NCBI GenBank assembly: GCA_028622995.1
Contig: JAJQJQ010000056.1
Coordinates: 372,001 to 436,000 of the forward strand
Direction: 5' to 3'
DNA length: 64,000 bases
DNA from: Panagrolaimus kolymaensis
Lineage: Eukaryota > Nematoda > Chromadorea > Rhabditida > Panagrolaimidae
Positions 51,001-61,256 of the stretch are shown piece by piece. Within the stretch, counting starts at the first letter, position 1, and the number at the start of each line of letters is the position of its first letter. The notes below the pieces were generated by a model. It did no database searches. It saw nothing but the letters and a program-made list of their open reading frames with translations, and was not told where the DNA came from. The position numbers and the translations under genes are program-made.

Positions 51001-52575
51001 TTATAGCTCTTTTTTAGATTTTTTACTTTTTGCGACAGGTGGCTTAACTGTCACGGGTTCAGGTTCATCATCGTCGTCATCGTCATCATCATCAAGGGAA
51101 ATACTACCACTCATAATTTGATCGATCCAAGTTTGAAGAGCTTCGAGATTGGAATCAGTATGTTTTCGAGGATCATCAAGATTGAGTTGGGACATATCAA
51201 ACCAAATTCCTTCTTTTTCAGAAATATCAGCGAGACCAAGTTGTGGGCCTTCTTCAATATCAATTCCAAACATCTCTTCCCATACATCAACCATTAATGG
51301 AAACTCATCGGGATCGATGAGAACAATTTCGAGTGTTCCAGCATGTTCGCTATTTTCATCAGCAATTTTTCGAAGAAGTTTAAACATTGCTCGACCTTCC
51401 CTGGTTTCTTCATCGCAAAAAGCCAAAACCATGCGTTCATCTTCATCGGTATCTCTCTTAAAAAAATAATTTTGAGTAGTAAAATATTAACATTCTAATA
51501 ACTTTTGCTTACCCAAACATTAAAATAATTTGTAAGGCTAAGTTTTTGCATCACGGGTTCACGATGAGCTTCAACCCAATCTTCAAATTCTTCTTCTGTA
51601 TCAACATTATTGGGGGCATAAAGTGGATCATCTTCGAATGGATGGAATAATTGGACTTCACCAACGCGTTTAAGACCAAGCTTACGAGCCCACTAAAAAT
51701 TCTTTAATTGCAGACGACAAAAAGAAATGTGTCAATATTGAATGAATGAATAAATGCATACCTGTGACGTAACAACAGCAAAGAATTCAATTTCGCCCAT
51801 AAAATCTTCGGCGGCTTCTTCAAATTCTTTTAATGCAACGCTACCAGGTTCAAAATATCCAATAATTCTGACAGCTTCATCATCGAGTTCTTCAAATTCT
51901 TCGAGATCAAATTTATCGTTAATAATGGTAACTGGGTCATCGGGGATCTTAAAATAAGAAAAATAAATCAAAAAAGCATAGAAATTTTCTTGCTTACATC
52001 CATAAGCCATGAAACAAAAGTTTCAGGATCACGAACACCATTGTATTCAATTTTATACCCATCTTTGTAAACGTGAATGGTATCTTCGCCTTTATCGACT
52101 TCTGAAATTTAAATAAAACATTTTTTAAATACTTTTAGCAAATGTGACTAATTAATTACCTTCTTGTACTCTCAAGCGAACTTCTCTAGTGGTATTTACA
52201 GTATAAAAATTATAACCACGTTTAGTCATAACTTGAGCAGAAAGTTGTAAAAAACATTCGTATTGATCGAGTTCGGAATCATCATCCTCGACATCATTGA
52301 AAAAAACTACGGATTTTGCATCTTCCGCAAATACTGTTTTATTAAAGGTTTTTTCGGTTATTACCTAAAAAATTTCAAAATTAACTTATTAATCTAAAAT
52401 GTAAGAAATTGTTTACCTCTGTTCGATCAAAGCCATCATATTCTAATTCAGGATAACCTAAGAACATGCATTCAAGGTCGCTCGTTTCTGTTTTACCAGC
52501 AGCAGCCGATGCTGTAGCCAAAAAGAAGGCAAAAGTTATCCCCAAAAAAGCGAAAATTGAGCGCCTGTTGGCCAT
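51001..52575 (-). CDS. csq-1: calsequestrin, ER/SR calcium-storage protein
   Basis: Exons 52575-52417, 52364-52160, 52101-51998, 51947-51762, 51692-51513 and 51456-51001 give 429 aa. It buffers calcium in the sarcoplasmic reticulum of muscle. A signal peptide (residues 1 to ~25) is followed by the calsequestrin opening YPELEYDGFDRTE and three thioredoxin-like domains without active CxxC. Acidic stretches occur throughout, and a run of nine Asp (LDDDDDDDDDEPEP) comes near the C terminus. The protein ends in KSKKSKKEL, whose last four residues resemble an ER-retrieval signal, unusual for calsequestrins, which typically end in the acidic tail. Length is close to nematode CSQ-1. Minus-strand TTTTTGTAG directly precedes the ATG. 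Confidence 0.93.
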
Positions 52576-52585
52576 CTACAAAAAT
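52576..52585 (-). promoter_or_regulatory. splice acceptor directly before the calsequestrin ATG
   Basis: The minus strand reads TATTTTTGTAG followed immediately by ATGGCC. With no upstream coding exon, this is a likely spliced-leader acceptor or the end of an intron in the 5' UTR. Confidence 0.6.
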
Positions 52586-54336
52586 AAAAAAAATAACAAC
52601 AATAAATTTTTCTTTGAACTTGGCTTGGTTTACACATAACAAAAAAAACACACGCAACAACGCACTTAGGCAACATTATAAAAAGCTTAAGTTTTTTTTC
52701 ATAAATGAAATCGTGAGTCTAGCTCTTCCGTCATTTCTTTCTTTTTTTTGTTGGTATTTCTCCAAAATGTATAAAAAAAAGTTGCAACTCGCGCAAGGCG
52801 AGGTAAGTGTTACAATTAAAAAAACAAGCTAGTAAGTAAGTAAACTAAGCTTTTCAGCTTCCAAAAAATCTATCATTAAAACAAAAGAAAAACAAAACAT
52901 GCGATGGAAAGATATATCGTGGATCACATTTAGTTGATTTTTCTTTCGACCCTACAACTGCGACTAAGTAAGTAAGTGACAGCAGCTTTTCTTTCCTTTT
53001 TTTTCCTTCCATCCACCTCCTCTTCTTTCATGCTTCTTTGCTTTTTTTGCCTCACATAAAACTTTAAAGCTGAAAGACGAAGAAAAAAAAAATCAAATCC
53101 TTTATTATTATTTTTTTATTTCATTCAAACTTGCGAGGATGAACGAAAGAGACACACGCTTTATTTTATGCTATATTTTTTTTGTTATGTATCCGCCGCA
53201 ACTCGTTGCAGCAGCAACCTACTCAATGATGAGAACATCGATGGCGATGATATTGGGGGGCGTACAACAACAACAGCTTGCTTTAATACTTTTTTACTCT
53301 TCTTTTGAATATAATATAATTTGGATGATAGGTAACATACGCTTTCTAACTTCTTTTTTTCTTTCTCTCTTGTGAGAAGTATCATTCATTGCCCTTTCGA
53401 TCGACGAAAAAATAAGTGTGGAGTTAATGCACATGCCGTTGTTTTGCTGCCGTTGGGTATTTTTTTTTGCTTGTTTGCTGCCATCAGTTTAGCTAGTTTA
53501 TCACCGAAGTTTTTTTTTTGCAAGTTTGGTAGCCACATTTGTTGTTGGTTCCATTGTTGCAGACAGAAAAAAGAAGAAAGATATATGTCAAGTGGTGGAT
53601 CAATTTATTTTTGATCATCGCTTTTTCATTTAAAAAAAGAAGGTTTGTTGCTTCTCAACCACAGCCATGCCATGCCATGCCAATCAAGTTCATACGGTTG
53701 CTAATTCATTTTTATTTTTTTTGTTTTCTTCCAAACTCAAAAAAAATCACTATTTTCAAAATTTTAAAAAATATGTTTTTAATAATTTCATTTTAATATT
53801 CTCTCAGAACAGATTTTTTTGATAAAAAGCCAATGTGATCTCTTTTTTGTTGTCTGGCTAACGTCTTTTTTATGATTTTTTATTTTTAAAACAAGAAGGA
53901 GCTTATGATTTCGTTCCCCAACTATGTCAACAAAAATAAAATCAAGTTTATCTTTCCTTTTTTTTCTCTGATAGATATGTGTTATGAATAGAAAATATGT
54001 ATGGGCTTTAAAGGGATAAAAGTAATCAATCAATGAAATGTGACAACAACAAACACATATATACAAACATATGATAGATATCTTCTAATAATAATCACTT
54101 TTAAATAGGGCAAATGCATATTGATTATTTTTATCTTTTTATCATGGTATTGCAGAACATGAGGAAACTGATACTTTATTGTTCAAATCTTTATTTAATT
54201 TTTTTCTTGTCCAGAGTGTTTCATTTATAAACAAATGTGGCAAAAAAAAATGACGAAGAGGAAGTAAGAAAAAACTTAGCTATCGAATTTCATTTTTGTG
54301 AAACATTTTGTCAAAGAATTTGTGTGATAAAATAAA
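52586..54336. other. intergenic, upstream of csq-1
   Basis: A/T-rich with several poly-pyrimidine runs. It should contain the csq-1 promoter. Short frames on both strands lack splice support or recognisable domains. Confidence 0.55.
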
Positions 54337-55587
54337 GAACAAACGCATATCTAAGATAAAAAAATGAATGAAAAAATACCCACAATCAATAATAATAATA
54401 AGAAAGGATAAGAAAAAGGCATAATAATTTTTATTTCGGCAAGGCAAGATTTGTGTTTTATTTTTAAAAAAACCGGAGGCGTCATTCGACTAATAAAAAA
54501 TATAACCAACAAACAAAAATGTAAGTAAGACCCGTTCGACCCAACATGACCTACCTCGAGTCTATGTAATGAAATAATAATAATGAATTTTTAGGATTGG
54601 GTATTAAAAAGAAAAAGAAACAACTAAGTAATTTTTTGTTTTGGTGGCAGCGGATAGGTTGTTGTTGGTTTTGGCATTCACCATTCACCAATATGGCCCT
54701 TCAGTGCTAAGACTTTTCCACGATGCAAATCGGGTCCAATTGTCGTAATTCATTTTATAAGCATCATCACTATCGGAATTACGACCCTGATGTTGACTTA
54801 CAGTTTGAGGTTGTACTGATTTAGGTTAAAGACAAAGACATTCTGATATAAGAGAATAATTTTTTCCATCATTTGAATCCCAATATTCTATACCGCCTGC
54901 GACATAGCATATACAAAATTCCACTTTTGTTACCTAAAATATAACCTGTACTCACTGTAGTAATGCTAAAAATGAAACTTACATCACCTTCATTCATCGG
55001 AACTTCGATTTCAAAACTAAAGATATCTAAAGTTTTGGATGATGAAGCTTGATAAACAGCTGGTCGGTCGAGATAACTTTTCCATCCATCCGAGGTGAAA
55101 CGAACATAAACGCTTTTTTCGAAAGATATATTTCCAATCTAAAATCAATAAACCCTGTTAATCTTCCATAACGATGAGTTATGAGGCTAACCTTAATAGT
55201 TCCAAGCATTTTGCATTGATCGTTGCGCAACATAACATTTTCAAGTGCAACTTTATTCTTTTCTAATGATTCACGAAATTTGACGTATTCACTTGCCGGT
55301 TGAGTAAAGCCAATCTTCCATGATGCATGTTTTTTGCTTGAATAAAGTTCATCTTCATCATCATCGGTCGATTCTTCATCCGTGGAAAGGATATTATATT
55401 TTTCTGTTGATGTTGAAGCAGCAAACGCTTTAGCAGCTTTTTCGTATCGTCGAATAATGGCTGTATTAATATTAGGTGGGCAATCGGATGGTTCAGCAAT
55501 AACTCGAACAGCTTCAAGAGCTCCTCCACAATCATCAGCAAATTTAACTGTCTTTTTTGAAACTGGAAGCAGTAGGCATCGTGGAAG
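54337..55587 (-). repeat. segmental duplicate, copy 1 (partner at 59455-60690)
   Basis: This segment and 59455-60690 are near-identical in the same orientation, covering the 3' flank and the last three exons of the PP1-subunit gene. Homology starts near AACAAACGCATATCT and stops inside an exon. About 3.9 kb of unique DNA separates the copies. Small differences include a GGTCTTCCACCT stretch replaced by a longer TGTCTTTGTCTTTAACCT form in copy 1. Confidence 0.9.
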
Positions 55588-55590
55588 CAT
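54826..55590 (-). pseudogene. truncated tandem copy of the CBM21 PP1-targeting gene
   Basis: Exons 55590-55192, 55138-54983 and 54933-54826 would give 220 aa, closely matching residues from PRC-LLPVS onward of the full gene at 59788-61256. The duplication breakpoint falls within an exon, so the N-terminal region is missing, yet the junction supplies an in-frame ATG (MLPRC). The PP1-docking motif is changed but still fits the RVxF class loosely (KKTVKF against KKRVRF). All splice sites are kept. A stop codon at 54826-54828, made by a 6-bp length difference, removes about the last 45 residues, after the CBM21 domain core (EYWDSNDGKNYS). It could therefore still yield a small PP1/glycogen-binding protein; I call it a pseudogene because promoter and native start are absent. 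Confidence 0.65.
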
Positions 55591-58500
55591 TTTTTCAAAT
55601 AATTTGTTTGATTTGAGATTAGATGATAAAAAGTTTTTGAGCCTTCGTTTATCAAGTAGTTACACTTTTTTTGTAAAAGCAAGCATTTTTGGTTTGTTGC
55701 AGTTAGCTTGATATGTTTTTGCATTCTTCTTCTTTTTGCTACTCCGTAACGCAAACATTTTTTTTTGTCTTTTTGTTATGAATGAAGTTTTACAACCATT
55801 TAAAAAAAAAAATACAGCCAAAAAAATTTATTTGACTTCCGAAAAATAAAGTCTTGTTAATGCAATCCATTTCAAGAACATTTAAAACTTATGACCACGA
55901 TTTCATTATATTAAAATTTTTAAAAGTAACTAAAAATATTCTGGAGCTCAAGCATGGAACATTGTAACACTTTATCTACTATCTTTGAATAAATACAAGC
56001 AATCAGTAAAGTTATTATGAAAATTAAAATGAAAATGTGAATGATGAAATAAATAGTAGTTATGACGACTTTTATCAATCATGATGATGCTCATTAAACT
56101 TACAACGTACTTTGGGAAATTGCAAGAAAAACATTACCTAACGACATAGAAACATAAACGACTATTTTTGGAAATCGTTTTTTTGGAAACCCATAGTTGG
56201 CTGGATTTCTAAAACCATTACAAAAGTTTCTTAATTTTCATTACCGTTTGCATGAACGCTAAATCTTTACACTAATAAAATCGTAAGATATTTTTAACAC
56301 AAATTCGTTGTTTTAATCAAAGCTAAAAATATGAGTGTTCTTTGACAAGCTAAATATTTTTATTAAACCCAAGAAAGAGAGAGAACCTTTACTACCGTAG
56401 TATTTCATTTTTAATTATCATTAAAGGCCGATTGCAAAATGCAACAAAAGCAAGCTCCAAAGGAATAAAACCTGATTTCCTTTGCCATTATTTTTCTAAT
56501 TAAAAAAAATATTTTTTTTAACCTAAATTGAACTTTCAATTTCATCGATCAACAGTAAAATATTGTAGTCAAAGAAAGTCCCTAAAACAACCAAAACTAA
56601 TGCTTTGGCCAAAGTTTAAATACATACATACATTTTGTGACAATGTTTTTTCTTTTTTTTTCATCCACGAGAGCAACATAAATTTTTTTTCTTTTTCTTC
56701 CAAAACAATATGCTTTTTGTGACGAGTAAATTATCGACGAAAAAAAAATGTTGTTGACAAAACTCCTTTAAAGATAAGTTTTTTTACTGCGTTTCAAATA
56801 AACTTTTTTTTAACGCATGTTTTAATGCTCTGATTTTTTTCTAGAAAATATCACAAAAGTAAATAAAGGTAAAACAAAAAAAGGAAAGAAAAAGGAAAAA
56901 ATACAGAAGCAGTAACTTCAAAGTTTGGGTATACAATAAAAAATGTCAAAAACTGTTTACTTCAGGCCAATATTTTTTAATGACTTTCTTGTATGCTCCT
57001 TTTTTTCTCTATCCATGCAATTTAATTTTATGTATGTTCATTAACAACAGTAAAAAAACAATTCTTTTTCCCTATAAATACCATATACCTTTTTGAAAAA
57101 AAGAAAAAGAAAACATCGCCGTTGATTAAACAGGTTTTTTAGGTTTCTTTTTTATTTCTTTAAAGTTTGATATATCCGTTTTTTTTTGTTGCTCGCTTTC
57201 CTTCTTCCACCCATAGTTGGTGGTTGTTGTTATTGCACTTAGAAGCAAGAAAAAAGAGCATTGAAACAAAAGTTTTTTTCTTTGCTGTTTTACCTTTCAA
57301 TTTTTATTTTTCATTTTTGGCCAATAAAAAAAACATGGAAAGTAAAATTTTTTCTTACAAAAAATGAAGATTATAATCATTCTTCTTTTTTTCCATCTCA
57401 TTTACTGGTTCTCATCGATGCGTTCTATATTCATTAAAAGCAATGTTATTCTTTCCTTTTTACCAATGAGAAAAAACTGCAATAACAATTCGACATTTAT
57501 TCTCTTTTCTTCCCTTTTTTATTTTATCAATTTATGTGCTAATAAAAAGAACAAAAAGCAAAAAAAGCATTTAATTCAAGAATGAGCAACAAGGTGCACT
57601 TTGTATGAATATTCTAAGGAAAAAAACAATCGAATGTTTCACATTTTCAAATGTCTGATGTTTTAAAGGAGATCATTCTACGTACGTTTAAATTTTGTTG
57701 ATAACCCACAAACTAAAAACGAGTAAAAGAAAATGGAGAGAAAAAAAATAGATAACCTAAACCAAACAAAATCCTATAAATATCTAAAAACATAACCCGC
57801 TTTCTTTTTTTCTTTCTTTTTTCTTAACAGCAATTTTTAGGAAGGAAAAAAATTAATGTATTAAACCATAATAGTTCAGCAGCATTCATGTGGTTGATCT
57901 TTAAAAAAGACACAAAAACTTTATACGCTAAAAAAATAATGTTTGATGTGCAAAAAAAATTATATTTTCTTTCTTTTTAATGTTGATGTTGCTACGACGC
58001 TGATAACTCGTGTGATCGTGTGTCCTTGACAAATTCAGTGCAACAAAACAGCAGCTCATTTATCAATATTGTTTTTTTCAAAACTTCTTTTTTCTTTTTT
58101 TAGCGGATCCTAAACACAGAAAAGAGGAAGGAAGGAAACGTTTTTAAACTTTATTAAAAACAAATTAGTACAAAAATAAAAAGTTTTAAAGAAAAAAGAA
58201 AATTTTACAATTGTGTTTTGCTTCTTTTCGACTTTCATTGATTCCCCGCGCCGGCGATTCTCTGTGTACTGTATCATTCATCCTTTTTCAACACAATTTT
58301 CTTTGGTCAATTATTTTTTCAAGTAATAAAACGTGGTCGGCCGGAGCTAGTTAGCTTGACAAAGAACGCAATTAAATTAATCAACTTGGAAAAGCAAACG
58401 ATAAATGATTTTTCACCCCTGATTTTTTTATGTGTTTGCGTATGCATGTTTGGACATAAACTGGTACAAGTATATTCCATTTTTTTGAGGAAGGAAAAAA

Positions 58501-59454
58501 CAAACTCAAATTTTCGGCAAACGGAATTTGAATGCTATTGATAAAAAAAGAAGAAACTAATCGTTTTTATTTTTCACATTTTAAACACAAAAAATAGAAA
58601 GAAGAAAAAAATAAACACGCATTTTATCATTAAACCCATCTAAATGAAAATGTCCAAATAGTTGATCGAATATTTTTAAAATTATTTGTTTTTAAAATAC
58701 GAAGGCACTGGAAAAGCGTTTACAAATAAACACAGTCATGGAAGAAATGAAAATGAGCAATATAAAATGTTAATTAATATTTATGGAAACAATCAAAAAA
58801 TATAAAAAAAATAATATAAAATTAAGTTTGAGAGAAATAAGAAGATGAAAGATTTTGTAGCATTTTTTTGTGAGAATGCTACAAAAATACTTTCATGTAC
58901 CATTCAAAGTATAGAGAAAGGATGAAAAAAAAAACCACCAAAAATTAAGGACACAACAACACTTTATAAAAGCGCTGAAAGTCGTTATTAAATTAAAAAA
59001 GTTATCTGTATTTTGTTTGTTTGTTTGTGTTTGCGAGTAGAGTAAAAAAAAATTAAGTAGTAAGCAACAAGTATGTATTATTCAATGTTATACTAGCTAA
59101 TAAAATTTTGACATTTTTTATAAAATAAATCAAATAAAATAAAAATATCACAGTTTAAAATTTGAAAAAATATCAACTGTAATACCTTTTATGTATGTGT
59201 TTTTTCAGTTAAGGCACTACCTGTGGCTTGTACAATTTTGAATGAGCAAAAAAGTCAGGAGAGTTATTAAGATTAGGGCCTAAATACAATAATACGAAAA
59301 TAAAATAAAAATATGACACTATAGGAGATTAATGAATTAGTTCACGATAAAAAAAATAGTCCTAATTTTCTAAAATGTACAACAACAAAAAAATAATAAG
59401 ACGCACACCCGTAAATAGAAAAAACAATAGCTTTTTTTTTACTCTAACAAAATA
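55591..59454. other. 3.9-kb unique spacer between the duplicated segments
   Basis: A/T-rich DNA. The short frames are low complexity, and the one overlapping 55,600-55,754 is in another frame and joins nothing. A small GC-rich patch occurs near 58,240 (CCCCGCGCCGGCG). No RNA gene or transposon ends identified. Confidence 0.55.
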
Positions 59455-60690
59455 AACAACAAACGCATATCTCAGATAAAAAATACCCACAATCAATAAT
59501 AATAATAAGAAAGGATAAGAAAAAGGCATAATAATTTTTTTTTCGGCAAGGCAAGATTTGTGTTTAGTTTTAAAAAACCGGAGGCGTCATTCGACTAATA
59601 AAAAATACAACAAACAAACAAAAATGTAAGTAAGACCCGTTCGACCCAACATGACCTACCTCGAGTCTATGTAATGAAATAATAATAATAATGAATTTTT
59701 AGGATTGGGTTTTAAAAAATGAAGAAGAAACAACTAAGTAATTTTTTGTTTTGGTGGCAGCGGATAGGTTGTTGTTGGTGTTGGCATTCACCAATATGGT
59801 CCTTCAGTGCTAAGACTTTTCCATGATGCAAATCGGGTCCAATTGTCGTAATTCATTCTATAAGCATCATCACTATCGGAATTACGACGTGGATGATGAC
59901 TTACAGCTTGAGGTTGTACGGACTTAGGTGGAAGACCTTCAGATATAAGAGAATAATTTTTTCCATCATTTGAATCCCAATATTCTATACCGCCTGCGAC
60001 ATAGCATATACAAAATTCAACTTTTTCTATCTTAAAAAAAAGTGGTATACAGTAAAGATCTCAATGAAAACTAAATTAAAACTTACATCTCCTTCATTCA
60101 TCGGAACTTCGATTTCAAAACTAAAGGTATCAAAAGTTTTGGATGATGATGCTTGATAAACAGCTGGTCGGTCCAGATAACTTTTCCATCCATCCGAGGT
60201 GAAACGAACATAAACGCTTTTTTCAAATGATATATTTCCAACCTAAAATCAATCAACCCCGTTAATCTTCCATAACGGAGAGTTAAGAGGCTAGCTAACC
60301 TTAATAGTTCCAAGCATTTTGCAATGATCATTGCGCAACATAACATTTTCAAGTGCGACTTTATTCTTTTCTAATGATTCACGAAATTTGACGTATTCAC
60401 TTGCAGGTTGAGTAAAGCCAATCTTCCATGATGCATGTTTTTTGCTTGAATAAAGTTCATCTTCATCATCATCGGTCGATTCTTCATCCGTGGAAAGGAT
60501 ATTATATTTTTCTGTTGATGCTGAGGCCGCAAAAGCTTTAGCAGCTTTTTTGTATCGTCGAATAATGGCTGGATTAATTTTAGGTGGGCAATCGGATGGT
60601 TCAGCGATAACTCGAATAGCTTCAAGAGCTCCTCCACAATCATCAGCAAATCTAACTCTCTTTTTTGAAACCGGAAGCAGTATGCAACGT
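59455..60690 (-). repeat. segmental duplicate, copy 2 (full-length gene end)
   Basis: The likely source copy of the duplication described at 54337-55587, because it is continuous with the N-terminal exons of the intact gene and its last exon has no premature stop. Confidence 0.9.
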
Positions 60691-61256
60691 GGAGGTGGAG
60701 GTTCAATATATGATTCTTCAAATTGAAGGGTATCATTAAAATTTGTTGTTTCTAAATTCTCCTCTTGTTCATCTTCGCTTGTATTACCGCTATCTGAGCT
60801 TGTAGTAGATTCATCGCCATCTGAGTCTGAATGAGCAATGGGTGGTCGAGAAATAACTATAAAAAAAAATAATATCAATTAATTTTATTTTTTACTTTTT
60901 TTTCTAGAAAAAAGAAAGAAATGATCAAATCGCTTACGTTGTAGCCGACACCCATCCAATACGCCATTTTGCAATTGAAGCATTTGTAATTGTGTGAGGC
61001 CATGAATCTTCAAATTTGTTTCATTTAATCCAGCTGATTCACTATGGGATCGAACTTTGAGGGCACTTGGCAATGGCACCGCATGAGCCAATGGAAAGGA
61101 TGCCGCTCGACGACAATTTGAAGTAAAAAAACCACAGGTTGAAGGTGCCGAATGGGGAAGGATCGAATTATCATCTGTTTGATGCCGGGCAATCCATGGA
61201 ATATCAATTTGTTGCCAATTTTTGCCTGGCATAGGCGATGATCGAACACACTCCAT
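59788..61256 (-). CDS. glycogen-targeting regulatory subunit of protein phosphatase 1 (PPP1R3 family, CBM21)
   Basis: Exons 61256-60938, 60856-60300, 60242-60087 and 60030-59788 give 424 aa. Such subunits bind the PP1 catalytic subunit and bring it to glycogen, favouring glycogen synthase activation. The PP1-docking RVxF motif is RVRF in KKRVRFADD (about residue 165). The CBM21 domain follows: FTQPASEYVKFRESLEKNKVALENV, GTIKVGNISFEKSVYVRFTSDGW, FEIEVP, VEFCICYVAGGIEYWDSNDGKNYS. The N-terminal 150 residues are Ser/Asp/Glu rich with no domain. The C terminus (TRFASWKSLSTEGPYW) extends past CBM21. A TTTTTAAG acceptor lies 4 bp before the ATG on the minus strand, a probable leader site. Tandem partial copy at 54826-55590. 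Confidence 0.88.

Noticed and set aside
55263..55754. 163-aa frame overlapping copy 1 of the PP1 gene
   Set aside because: It is a different reading frame of the same exon; its counterpart in the intact copy is also not the coding frame.
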